Below are positions 10,640-21,663 of a DNA stretch of 64,000 nt, piece by piece (position 1 is the first letter of the stretch; each line of letters starts with the position of its first letter). Origin of the DNA: Cymbidium sinense (taxonomy: Eukaryota > Streptophyta > Magnoliopsida > Asparagales > Orchidaceae); NCBI GenBank assembly GCA_021442155.1, contig CM038217.1, positions 146,259,143 through 146,323,142 on the forward strand, in the 5' to 3' direction. The position numbers and the translations under genes were made by a program. Below the pieces are notes generated by a model. The model was not told the origin of the DNA and searched no databases. It saw only the letters and a list, made by a program, of their open reading frames with translations.

Positions 10640-13139
10640 AAAATCTATGGGCTCCGAAAATTCGCCACCGACCTCTCGACAATTATTGAATTTGATGAAT
10701 TGAATAGAGTGATTTATGAATGTCGGTGTAATTTTTAGAAGACAGATGGAATAGCATATAAGACACTACCCAGAGAACTCATTTGGTGAGGACTTTAGAT
10801 CTAGTTCCAGGTTATCTATCGGCGCAAACCCCTATAGTTAATTATCCCTCTCAATAAGTGAGAGAGAACTTTCGATTAAGGCTAGTCGTTAGATTGCTAA
10901 ATGCATAGTGTATAGTAGCAACATGTAGTTTCAGAACTTAGATTATGAAATTTATCATTTCAGCTTAAACTGAATAGTTGGGGGAATGATGACGTGCCCG
11001 ATCTAAATGTCATGGTTCCGTCATCCCAAGCAGTCACGGTCCCTAGTCTACTTAGTCAAAGGAGATAGTCGACCCAACCTAACAGAAGGATCCTCATCAG
11101 CAACACATGGGTTACATCGTCTAAGAAATTTTTGTAGACCTGGGGTGGTGTTTATCTTAGGAGATAGTCTTAAGTCTACCTTAGCTGACAAAAGGCTATT
11201 TTCTCCTATCAAGTATACCCTATGATTCACAACTCAAAGGGCAGAGCCATTGGGTACCATACGGGCTACGGTCGTGATCGTAATATAATGGAGCTAGATT
11301 GGCCAAACCACCCGATCAGAGAAATCTGGTCTTAACTGCTTTATCTGTGGAGCCTATTGGCCAAGCCACGCAGTCAGAGGACACGGGCCACGTCCTTACT
11401 GACGTGAAATTGATTGAGAGTGAACATAACAGAACACTTGATTTGACATTAGCTCTATTGTGAGCTAGAGTTTTCTTAATTTGTCACCCCTGATAAATAG
11501 TTGCGGACGGTGGATTGATTGAGACTGATTTAAGTTTTTAATGATAAAATTTCATTTAAGTAGTTTCAGATTACTATTTAATTTGATTTGGAAAATTAAT
11601 TGATTGGAATATATTTAAGAGCTTTAGATCTTGTCAACTCTATTTAACTGCTAACAGAGAATTAGATCTACTATCACCTCACAGAATTAGTTTCTCACAT
11701 ATTTCACTGATTTGAAACTCTTATTATAAGTTTTAGGTTACATTAACCGACCCAGTCTAAGATTAAATCAAAACAACAGCGACATCCTCGAATTTAAACA
11801 TTCAACGTAGTGTCGGGGCACATGCGGGTGTATTCGAGACTTTATGTAGTGTTTATTTCTGAATTATGAGATTGATATGAGATTAATACATAATTTGATT
11901 TAAAAAATTGATTAATTTGAATTTGTTTAAGAGCTTTAGATCCTGTCAACTCTATTTAGCTGCTAATAGAGGATTAGACCTACTGTCACCTGACAGAATC
12001 AGTTTCTCAGATATTACACTGATTTGAAACTCTTATTATAGGTTTTTAGGTTTTGTTAACGACTAGTCTAAGACTAAGCTAAGGAAGCAACCGCAACATC
12101 CTCAGACACTTGAATTTAAGCATTCAGCGTAGTATCGAGGCTCATGCGGGTGCATAATACTTTTAAGTAATTTTATATTTGAATTATGAGATTGATTTTG
12201 TATTTTCATTTTTTTTATTCCAATTTAGCCTACGCAGCCTTTTCAGACATTAAAATTTACACTTAAAATTTCTATGTCCGAGCACATGCACGTGTTTATA
12301 GCTTAGCTAATTTTATCTAATTAATAAAATCATTGATTTTGAAAATTATAATTAGAATGAAATCTCTTAATTTTTGATTAAAGGAAGCCCTATGATTTTT
12401 GTAGAATTAGATTTATTATCTCATTCTGTCTGCTTATACAAAGGGTTGTAGATCTAGTGGTGAAGAAGACATTTTAAAGCTATAGGTTCTGAGGATAACT
12501 TAATTTGTTATTTTAAGAAGAAGATTTACTCCTCGAAATAATTCTCATTTTCCACCTTCTTTTATTCAAACATGTTTTTCTCCTCTTTTATTTTGTTTTA
12601 TTTTTATGTTTGTTGTATGTCATTTTACTTTCCTCTTTTTTATAAGTCAAAAGATTTGGCCTTAATTTTGTGACCTCCGTCATCCCTATATAAGAATGTC
12701 GGGGTTTTAGCTTACTGTGCATATTGGTGTAGCGGTATCTTCGACACCGTAGGGTTTTCATCTCGTCTGTTGAGCACGACGAGACCTTTAAACCTGAAAG
12801 AAGATAAACAATGCAATATATATTCATCCCCCCTTTTTTTTCTAAGTCTTGAAATTAGACAAAATTTTGGCAGCATTTCGTCTAGGGGGAGCGACATCTA
12901 ACGGGTGTTGGCTTTTCAGTGCATCTGTTGAGTGTAGCGTATCTTCGACACAACTAGTTTTTTTATCTCATCGCGCCATGTTGAGCACAACGAGGTCTTC
13001 AAACCTGTAAGGAACGTAAGCATATATGTATATATATTCATTCACAGATCACACATATTCTGACACATTTTTTGCGCGATGTAACGTTAGGCAAAGGAAT
13101 GGGGTTAGGTATGCAATTGGGAATATAAGGCAAGGAGTG

Positions 13140-13530
13140 CGATGCAGGAAATCGAAAGAAGAATTCATCTGTTGATGATATTCTTCCCCGGTTTGCGGTA
13201 AAACAAAAATGGGACGGGTAAAGCGAGGGCTGTGACACTGAAAATCAAAACAAGAATTCGTCTGTTGACGATGTTCTTACCCTGATTGCGGCGAAGCGAA
13301 AATGGCAGGCTAAAGCGAGGGATGCGATGCCAGAAATTGAAAGAAGAATTCACATGTTGACGATGTTTTTCCCACGAGTGCGGCGAAATGAAAATGGAAG
13401 GCTAAAGCGAGGATCGACATAATCGAAAAGAATGTCCGATGTTCTTCCCGATTTTTAAAAACTAAAGTGAGAGATGTGATCGAAAAATTAAATCGCCTAT
13501 TAATGTTCTTCCCGATTCGTGAAGCAAAAT
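13140..13530. repeat. ~85-90-bp tandem repeats in the LTR
   Basis: Four to five units with the core 'gaaagaagaattc', then 'gttgacgatgttcttccc', then 'aaaatgg..ggctaaagcgag'. Equivalent arrays lie at 4,740-5,100, 26,900-27,260 and, inverted, 56,920-57,140. Confidence 0.75.
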
Positions 13531-14103
13531 TTGAGGCGCTAGATTAAGCGAAACAGGCGGGTATCGGTATATTACTTCAAACAGTGGATGGGTCGTGGAA
13601 AGAAATGGAGCTTGGTGCTTCTGAGTTCTAATTTGGAGAGTTGCGGTTTCTGAGATTTAGGTGGAGGCGGATTGCGAACGCCGAATGACCGGAAAGGAAT
13701 GGAGTCATGAAGCGAAATGGAAGCGTCGTGCAATTCAGCGTGGATAGATGCGGGTCTTGATCCAGGGCAGACCAGCTGAGCGTGGATTCGAGCTCAGCGG
13801 ACAGGCTCATGAGTTTGTTTATTCGATATGCGCTGAATTGGATCTGTAGCAGTGATTCTGATGCGTGGAACGAAGGTGCGGAATGGCGAGAACAGGCTCT
13901 ATGATTTGCGTAGAAACGGAAGCGTGGGATTAGAAACGCCTGAGTTTAATTCAGCGAGCCTGGAGGGCTTCGTGTCGGCAGCGGGCGTCTGAGCAGGTGG
14001 GACTTGAACTGCGGCTTTGAGCCGAGTGGGTTCTTGCGGGATTGGCGAAATTGAGAGAAAAGGAATTACCTATGCTTTTTCATTTCTCTGACGAGGGAGG
14101 GGG

Positions 14104-14112
14104 CTGCGAGAG
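14104..14112. repeat. 9-bp target site duplication of the MULE (left)
   Basis: CTGCGAGAG, identical to 21,655-21,663. Nine-base duplications are the hallmark of Mutator-like elements. The paralogous LTR at about 27,930-27,945 has one similar, uninterrupted copy (ctgccggagag), so it is a related empty site. Confidence 0.92.
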
Positions 14113-14257
14113 GAGAAAATATTACGTCCGGTCCCAACTGCGTCGCGGACTCAATCCATGGACGCGTGTCGATTTTTTTTCCCATTTTAGCGCTTAACGA
14201 TGGCGAATGGATGGCAAAGGGATGGCGTATTCACGATGCCATTTATGCTTCCCCTGG
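14113..14257 (+). repeat. Left terminal inverted repeat of the MULE
   Basis: It pairs with 21,500-21,654 in inverted orientation. Shared blocks include 'cggactcaatccat', 'cgtgtc', 'aagggatggcgtattca' and 'gcttcccc'. Confidence 0.88.
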
Positions 14258-14589
14258 CCCGACCCGGCCCGTCTCGTTCAAAAAGCGGGAGAAGAAGAAC
14301 GAGATGATACTGTCGTTCGACATTCCTCGTCACAGAACAGTTTAGGGCTTTCTTTCGATGAAGGATTTTTCTCAGCTTAGCTCCTCTCGATCTGCGTCAG
14401 GCCTTATCGATGATATAGCAAATCAAAAATTGAGGTATTGTAGGTGACTACATGAGGTATTTACACATGCATTCCCAAATTTGAATGAATTTAGGGTTTA
14501 CTTTGTTCTTCACTATCCTGAAAGATTGGTTATTTTTATATGTTATTTTGTATCGTACTCTCACGTACTCTCTCGATACATAGCATTTA

Positions 14590-17130
14590 GGCTTTTTTTC
14601 CAGTTTCTTTAGCCTGTTTCTTGAGATTATGTTCATTACATTCAAATGTAAGTAATTTGGAATTTGTTTGGATAGTTTCGGGGTTTTGTCTGTATCTCAT
14701 CTCTCTTTGAGGGCCTGATCATTTAGAACTACTTTTGAGTTTATCTTGCCTTCTTCTTGAGATTATATTTAGGGCATTCCAATGGAAGTAATATGAAGGC
14801 TGTTTGGATGGTTTCTGGGGGTATTTTGCATCTGTACTCTCTGTACCTCTCTCGAGGGTACAGATCATTTAGGGCCTTTTTTTCCAGTTTATTTTGCCTA
14901 TTTATTGAGTTTATGTTTAGGACATTCCAATGGAAGTATTTGGAGGCTGTTTGAATGGTTTTTGGGAGATATTTTGCATCTGTACTCTCTGTACCTCTCC
15001 TGAGGGTACAGATAATTTAGGGCTGACTTTTTTCAGTTTCTTTTGGCCTAATTATTGAGATTATATTTAGGGCATTCCAATGGAAGCAATTTGAAGGCTG
15101 TTTAGATGGTTTCTGGGGAGTATTTTGCATATGTACTCTCTGTACCTCTCTGGAGGGTACAGAGCATTTAGGCACTTCTTTTTCCAGTTTATTTTGCCTG
15201 TTTCTTGAGATTATATTTAGGGCATTCCAATGGAAGTAATATGAAGGCTATTTGGATGGTTTCTGGGGGTTTTTTTGCATCTGTACTCTCTGTATCTCTC
15301 TTGAGGGTACAGATCATTTAGGGCATACTTTTTTCAGTTTATCTTGCATTCTTCTTGAGATTATATTTAGGGCATTCCAATGGAAGCAATTTGGAGGCTG
15401 TTTGGATGATTTCTGGGTGTTTTCTACATCTGTACTCTCTGTACCTCTCTTGAGGGTACATAACATTTAGGGCCTTTTTTCCAGTTTAGGTTGCCTGTTT
15501 ATTGAGATTATATTTAGGGCACTCCAATGGAAGCAATTTGAAGGCTATTTGGATGATTTATGGGGGGTGTTTTTTATCTGGACTCTCTCTCTCGAGGGAA
15601 TTTATATTTAGACAAACTTTTTTCAGTTTATCTTGCATTCTTCTTGAGATTATATTTAGGGCATTCCAATGGAAGCATTTGGAGGCTGTTTGGATAGTTT
15701 TTGGGGGGTATTTTACATCTGTACTCTCTATACCTCTCCTGAGAGTACAGATCATTTATGGCCTTTTTTCTAGTTTATTTTGCCTGTTTATTGAGATTAT
15801 GTTTAGGGCATTCCAATGGAAGCAATTTGATGGCTGCTTGGATGGGTTTATTAGGGGTATTTCGTATGTGTACTCTCTGTACCTCTTTAGAGAGTACAGA
15901 GCATTTAGGGACTTCTTTTTCCAGTTTATTTTGCCTGTTTCTTGAGATTATATTTAGGGCACTCCAATGGAAGTAATTTGATGGCTTCTTGGATGATTTC
16001 TGGGTATTTTTTGCATCTGTACTCTTTATACCTCTTTAGAGGGTATAGAGCATTTAGGGATTTCTTTTTCTAGTTTATTTTGCCTGTTCCTTGAGATTAT
16101 GTTTAGGGCACTCCAATGGAAGTAATTTGATGGCTGCTTGGATGATTTCTGGGTATTTTTTTGCATCTGTACTCTCTGTACCTCTTTGGAGGGTACAGAG
16201 CATTTATGGACTTCTTTTTCCAGTTTATTTTACTTGTTTCTTGAGATTATATTTAGGGCACTCCAATGGAAGCAATTTGATGGCTACTTGGATGATTTTT
16301 GGGTATTTTTTTGTATCTGTACTCTCTATATCTCTTTGGAGAGTATAGAGCATTTAGGGACTTCTTTTTCCAGTTTCTTTTGTCTGTTTCTTGAGATTAT
16401 TTATGGCACTCCAATGGAAGCAATTTGATGGCTGCTTGGATGATTTCTGGGTATTTTTTTACATCTGTACTCTCTGTACCTCTTTGGAGGGTACAGATCA
16501 TTTAGGCACTTTTTTTTCAGTTTATTTTGTCTGTTTCTTGAGATAATGTTCATTACATTACAATGGAAGCAATGAAGGCTCTTGGATGGTTTAGGGGTAT
16601 TTTTTATATTACTCTGTACCTCTCGAGGGGTCATTTATGACCCTTTTTTCCAGTTTATTTTTCCTATTTATTGAGATTATATTTAGGGCATTCTAATGGA
16701 AGCAATTTGAAAGCTGCTTGGATGGTTTATTGGGAGTATTTTGTATCTGTACTCTCTGTACCTCTTTGGAGGGTACATATCATTTAGGGCTGACTTTCTG
16801 CAGTTTATTTTGCCTGGTTCTTGAGATTATGTTCATTACATTCCAATGGAAGCATTTAGAGGCTGTTTGGATGATTTCTGGGGGGTATTTTGTATCTGTA
16901 CTCTCTATACCTCTCTTGAGGGTACAGATTGTTAACGACCTACTTTTTTCAGTTTCTTTTGGCCTACTTCTTGAGATTATATTTAGGGCATTCCAATGGA
17001 AGCAATTTGGAGGCTGTTTGGATGGTTTCTGGGGGGGTTTGCATCTGTACATTCTATTAAGAACAATTTGGAAGCTGTTTGCTTGGTTTTGATGGGTGAT
17101 TTGCATCTGTACTCATTACCTACTGACTTT
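14590..17130 (+). repeat. ~149-bp tandem repeat array of the MULE, about 16-17 units
   Basis: The word 'ttgagattat' or a variant recurs at about 14,756, 14,903, 15,055, 15,206, 15,356, 15,502, 15,646, 15,791, 15,942, 16,092, 16,243, 16,391, 16,540, 16,672, 16,821 and 16,973, giving a period of about 144-152 bp. Each unit contains 'gggcattccaatggaag', 'ggctgtttggatg', a small inverted repeat (CTGTACC...GGGTACAG) and 'ccagtttattttgcct'. The unit at 16,540-16,670 has lost several short pieces. The array is open in places and yields repetitive short frames that I do not regard as proteins. Confidence 0.92.
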
Positions 17131-17142
17131 TCTTTTTGAAGT

Positions 17143-17460
17143 TTACCATGTCTGGGAAAAGGATAACTTCAAGATGCAGGCCTACCACTGTAAGAACTGT
17201 GTTCGATAATATTGTAGCACGCTTTACTGAGGAAGCCACTGACATTTTAAAGAGGCTTTATCTCCATCAATTCATTAGACTCTGCGAAATTAAGTAAGAC
17301 TCAGTTGCCATTACATCGATCCTGTCTTGCTGGGACATAGAAAAGCAAGCTTTCTTGTTGGGTGGGCAGTGCATTCCTTTCACCCCCCGATGAAGTTGCA
17401 GTGATGATAGGGATGCCAAATAGGGGAGAAGGTCTTATGGCATCCAGCTATTGATTCAGT
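17143..17460 (+). pseudogene. Decayed first exons of the MULE gene (plant-mobile-domain-like)
   Basis: An ATG at 17,143 follows the repeat array and opens about 49 codons (MSGKRITSRC...). The next stretch (about 17,300-17,430) encodes, across one frame break, 'AFLLGGQCIPFTP' and 'DEVAVMIGMPNRGEGL'. This resembles the conserved region upstream of ULP1-like domains in plant transposon proteins, where a hydrophobic 'F..G...VPF...DV.L.TGLP' pattern is common. Stops and a shift break it. Function in transposition is unknown. The identification is by pattern memory only. Confidence 0.45.
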
Positions 17461-17955
17461 TCATCGGACTACAAGAATCAACTTGAGCATTCGGATGGCT
17501 CGTTGCCTATAGCACAGTTTGTGCAGTTGTACATACATTTTCTGTTGTCAAATCTATTTTTTGTATATCACAATTACAAGGTGGCATCAGAATTGATTGC
17601 CTACGCCGATGACATAGATGATTCTTGAATACTGGCAAGCCATTTGGGACTTTCTAGTTTCCCAATTTGATGCTATTACATCAAAAATTCAGACCCAGAG
17701 GGCAGCCGGTTACATGAGTGGCTTTATCACTCTTCTGATAGTATATTCTTTATCTCTAGAAATGTGTAATTTAATGAGTTGAATTTTACTGTTTAAAATA
17801 TTTATTGTAGAAATGGGCGGCTGAGCACATAAGCATCATAAATATCATTTCCATCTGTGAAAGCCCGATAATATCTGCGATGGGCATATAAATATAAGTT
17901 CAAATATGTACTTTCACATTTATCGATACATCTTTCATTCAGGACATATTAGAAG

Positions 17956-18790
17956 ATGAGACCTAGCTCTTCATCAGTGTCCTGCAATCTACACATTGTT
18001 GATGCGGTCCATTTTAAGTCCAATGAGTGCAGCCCCAACTCTTCATATGTCTCTCCTCGATATTCTCCCTCCGTGTATCTACACCTGCTACCCGCTTTGC
18101 GTGGAGAGGATACTTTTGAGGACTTGAAAGATCTGATGTCGTCTTTTCATGCAACAATGACGGAGAGGATGAATGGGCTTGATTTGCAGGTTACTACTAT
18201 CGAGGAAGTTCTTTCCAGGCAGCGGGGTCCTACCACCCCAAATGTGGAGGAGGTTCCTGTGGGGGTCACTACAGGGGAAACTCTTGAGGAGGCTACCACA
18301 GGAGCTTCCCCTATGGAGGGTACCCTTGGGGGAGGCTACCACTTGGAAAGCCCCTGAGGAGGGTACCGTAGAGGAAGCTCTTGTGGAGGCTACCACAGGA
18401 GCTTTCACTGTGGAGTTGGATACTTCCAACGGAGAAGCTCATGTGGAGTTGACCGTAAATGAAGTTCTTGTGGAGCCCGCCACTACACATGACGATGCTC
18501 CGAAACCTGTAATCGACAGCATTGAGCGTGGTGTGAAATCTTGGCAGATAAGAAAGAGGGTGGTTCCCCTTCACACACACTTACAGAAGTCAGTAAGAAT
18601 AAGTGATGTGGCAGCCTCCACTCAAGATGAGAAGCCGATAACCGAGGTATTAAGTTACTTTCTTTTAAATTTGAGATAATAGAAATAGATTTCACTAAAT
18701 ATTTTTATAGGTTCGTAAAGATGAGCCAGTAAAGGTAGATTACCCACAGACTGCTATCGTTGTGGTGGAGGAGCATCAATCGGAGGCATG
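17956..18790 (+). pseudogene. Middle exons of the MULE gene with a repetitive Thr/Glu-rich linker
   Basis: The frame from 17,956 runs about 133 codons. Residues 50-80 look like a short helical segment (EDLKDLMSSFHATMTERM). The second half is repetitive, with 'VEEATTGA'-like units produced by a minisatellite at about 18,240-18,470. The repeats continue after a stop at about 18,357 in another frame to 18,679. The following intron-like stretch ends before 'VRKDEPVKVDYPQ' (from about 18,714). Such low-complexity linkers separate the N-terminal part from the protease-like domain in ULP1-type MULE proteins. Not intact. Confidence 0.45.
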
Positions 18791-19079
18791 AAAAATACTC
18801 AGTAGATCGATCCTTAATTCATAGTGAATCTAGCTCTTCATCACTAATTTTTGTCATCAGTAATTTTGTTGCAGCCATCAGAGGCACTTCATGTTGTTGA
18901 GTTTTCATCCAGAGCTATTTTGCCTAAGCCGATGCTCAATTTTATTGACACGTAATGCTCCTGATTTGAGGACAAGTAAGTCAATCCTCAATCATCTCCT
19001 TCATACATAAAATAACCTATTCGTTTAATTAAGATCACTTTAAAATATTTATCACTTGCGGTGATACGGTATTAGATTG

Positions 19080-19840
19080 GGAATATCATTGCACGAGGCG
19101 GTCGATGAGTTCGATAGATCAATATCTCTCAGATGCACACATTGATGTCTTCGCGTTCTTACTGGCCGAGAAGTATTCGCTCTGTCCGGGGCTATATGTC
19201 CCATATTTGTATATTTCATGCTTGCATTGGGTATGTTATCCCACAGGAATGTTAGGTATTATGATTCAATTCTTGTTTGTTTAGATAAAAGCTAGAATCT
19301 ATAATCGTTCTCTTCTTTTCCTACAGAGTTATGCAGTGCGGCTAAAGAAAGCCAAATGTTTATCCAAAGATGTCCGCAGACAGTTTTCGAGGCGAGTTAA
19401 TCTTCACCGTTATAGATAATGATCGGACACTTACGGTTGGGAATATTAAGTCAGGGGCCTAGTATTTTTATGACTCATTACCCAAACCAACCCATAAGAG
19501 AATTCTTCCTAAGATTGTAAGAACAGTTTTCAAATTTGGTTCCTCTTAACTATTTTTTTAGGCTAATTTATTGAGATTATGTTACGCTATTGATCAAATT
19601 ACTTGTTGAAGATCTTTGTCTTTTTTTGAAGCGATCCCAAAAAATGGCCAATCGAAATGGTGAGTGGGTTAGTCAAGAAAATAATGTCATTGCGGAATGT
19701 TTGTGCAAATACATGGAGGCAAATCAACCTCTAGTGGACTGGGTAGACCACCAGGATTGGCCAAAGAAGATGAATATATTTAGGGCTGAGTTCGCTTACG
19801 CTATATTTTGTTTGGGACTGAAAAATCCAAATTGAGAACA
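19080..19840 (+). pseudogene. ULP1/C48 cysteine-protease-like C-terminus, inactive
   Basis: Broken frames encode 'SSIDQYLSDAHIDVFAFLL' (about 19,105-19,165), 'YFYDSLPKPTHKRILPKI' (about 19,467-19,520) and, at 19,640-19,835, 'CLCKYMEANQPL' followed by 'MNIFRAEFAYAIFCLGL'. The motifs 'I.D.L', 'YDSLP' and 'KYME...FR.E.A..I' are in the order known for the ULP1/SENP (C48) fold. In active enzymes the segment before KYME holds a Q...DCG with the catalytic Cys. Here it reads QENNVIAECLCKYME, so the Asp-Cys-Gly is lost or displaced. Frame breaks make it a pseudogene. A cellular SUMO protease is less likely, because it lies inside MULE ends and follows the transposon-type upstream region. Confidence 0.55.
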
Positions 19841-19849
19841 ATAGGATTT

Positions 19850-20915
19850 AGTTTGATATAGGATTTTGTATAATGCATTGATTTAGAGGTGCTTTGTTTT
19901 GTGAAGTGAATGGATCGTTTATGGATCTGGGATGATATTTTACTCTGCTTTTTGTAACTTCTTTTCTCTCATTTCTTATAGTTTGATTTCGCTGATATTT
20001 TACTCTGGGTTGTTATTTTACTCCAGCAATCATCTTTTTATCTTATGGATTTGGTTTTTTGGGGGCTATATTCTTGAAAGAAATCTGCATTTAAAATCAT
20101 TTTTTATGGTATGGTCATTTTGTTATGAGCAAAATGCATAAATTAATACAGTCGAATGCATAAAATAAATGTTATCCGATAGAATGCATAAAATTAATGC
20201 ATAAAATTAAATTAGAGATTACTGGCCATTTTGTCGCCTTAGAACTGATTAATGGTATGATCAACTGTAATTCGGTCATTGTGTGTCATGTTGGTTGCAG
20301 CTGATAGCTATGAGCAGACTTTTCATGTAGTTTCTCGGCTGATTTAGGGTTTGTTTGGGGTGATTATCTTTTTTTTAAAAATATTGATTGTAAAATTATT
20401 GTGGTTGGTGTAAGTAAATTTTGATTATAAAATCATGATATTTTAACAATTTTAATTTTAACTCATATGTATTCAAATACAATTATGATTGTTGTTTGCT
20501 ATTTTTTTATTATGAAAATAAAGCAGTTAAAAAAATTAACTCATATGTATTCTTAGTATGCTCATGCTCGAGTGAAATGAAGCTCAATATTAACTTGAAC
20601 CTTACCAGACTGACTTGTCTATTTATTTAGATGAAACAAATACAAAATAAGTTAATCTATTATAAAAAATAGTATTTTTTGTCTCATTGCAATATGAAAA
20701 ATTTAATTTGTTATAACTATAATGAAACTTGCCCGAAAGAGATAACTTATTACATTTAATTATATAATAATTATTTTCAATCACGATTAATCTGATAGAT
20801 TAAGATGCTTTTTAAATTTGCCACCACATTATGAGATTAAATTTGCCGACTAACTTAATACTAATAAAAAATTAATTCTAGATATCCTTTCTTATAGATA
20901 TCTTCTAGATAGTCA
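19850..20915. other. AT-rich non-coding part of the MULE
   Basis: No gene seen. A small cluster of 'gaatgcataaaattaat' direct repeats lies at 20,125-20,215. The rest is AT-rich without clear structure. Confidence 0.5.
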
Positions 20916-20919
20916 CAAA

Positions 20920-21240
20920 TGCTCAGACCTCGAGAGGTACAGTCTGATCAAAAAAATACTCAGAAATCATCCAAGCAGCCATCAAATTGCTTCCATTGGA
21001 GTGTCCTAAATATAATCTCAAGGAACAGGCAAAATAAACTGGAAAAGAAGTCCTAAATGCTCAGATCCTTGAGGTTTAGAGAGTGCAGCAAAAAAATACC
21101 CAATCATCCAAGCTATCAAATTGCTTCCATTGAAATGCCCTAAACATAATCTCAAGAAAGCAGGGCAAAATAACACTAAAAAGTAAAAATTCAACCAAAA
21201 TGCATCCAAATTGCTTCTAATTGAATGTAATGAACATATT
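20920..21240 (-). repeat. Inverted copies of the 149-bp MULE repeat
   Basis: Two clear units and part of a third carry the reverse complements of 'caatggaagcaatttgatgg', 'ttgagattat' and 'tttgcctg' (for example at 20,960-21,040 and 21,105-21,165). The repeat family is thus present near both MULE ends in opposite orientation, extending the inverted-repeat architecture. Confidence 0.85.
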
Positions 21241-21499
21241 CTCTTCAGACAGACCAGGAATATCACAAACAAACCGTAGAAAAATTGCACGAGAAATATT
21301 ATCGATGAAGTTTTATTTAATACATCCTTAGCTAAATTGGTCGCTATTTCCTCAACATTCTCCATCTTCATAGTTCTTTTGTAAAAAAGAAATGAGATTT
21401 TTTATTTCTCTTCTGAGCTCATTTTGCCTGAAAAAACTAACCCTAAATCTAAATCATCATATATTTCTTTTAAATTCCTCCAGCGCATTCCAACGGTAG

Positions 21500-21654
21500 C
21501 CGGGGGAAGCGTAAACGGCGTTATGAATACGCCATCCCTTTCTTATGTCCGTTATTCGCTCCGTTAAGCTAAACAGGGAAAAAATACTGACACGTCGATA
21601 TGGATTGAGTCCGCACGTAAAGCTACGTGCGGACTCCGGACATAATATTTTCTC
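21500..21654 (-). repeat. Right terminal inverted repeat of the MULE
   Basis: Inverted match to 14,113-14,257. A local palindrome (tccgcacgta..tacgtgcgga) near 21,610-21,636 is present on this side, while the left end has a shorter version. Confidence 0.87.
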
Positions 21655-21663
21655 CTGCGAGAG

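Larger units (their letters stand above)
10648..14112 (-). repeat. 5' LTR of element 1, distal part
   Basis: It is collinear with 2,230-5,810 and ends exactly at the MULE target duplication (ctgcgagag, 14,104-14,112). The remaining part continues at 21,664-22,717 after the MULE. Combined length is about 4,519 bp against 4,601 bp for the 3' LTR. The GC-rich island (13,540-14,040) is much more altered than in the other copies. Confidence 0.8.
14113..21654. mobile_element. Mutator-like element (MULE), 7,542 bp, ULP1-type (Kaonashi-like)
   Basis: Perfect 9-bp target duplications flank terminal inverted repeats that begin GAGAAAATATTACGTCCGG on the left and GAGAAAATATTATGTCCGG on the right (reverse complement). 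The inverted repeats extend about 145 bp (14,113-14,257) and 155 bp (21,500-21,654), with indels. Inside, from the left: a 149-bp tandem array (14,590-17,130), a decayed multi-exon gene with a ULP1/C48-like C-terminus (17,143-19,840), AT-rich DNA, and two to three inverted units of the same 149-bp repeat (20,920-21,240). No MURA transposase was recognised. Plant MULEs carrying ULP1-like genes (Kaonashi) are known; assignment here rests on partial motifs. Confidence 0.85.

Noticed and set aside
14757..17106. Repeated short proteins with 'FRAFQWK' and 'YSLYLS' words
   Set aside because: Translation of the 149-bp tandem array; stops recur in every unit and the frames change from unit to unit.
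19590..19835. A host SUMO protease gene
   Set aside because: Only the last part of a C48-like domain is legible, frames are broken, and it lies between MULE ends.
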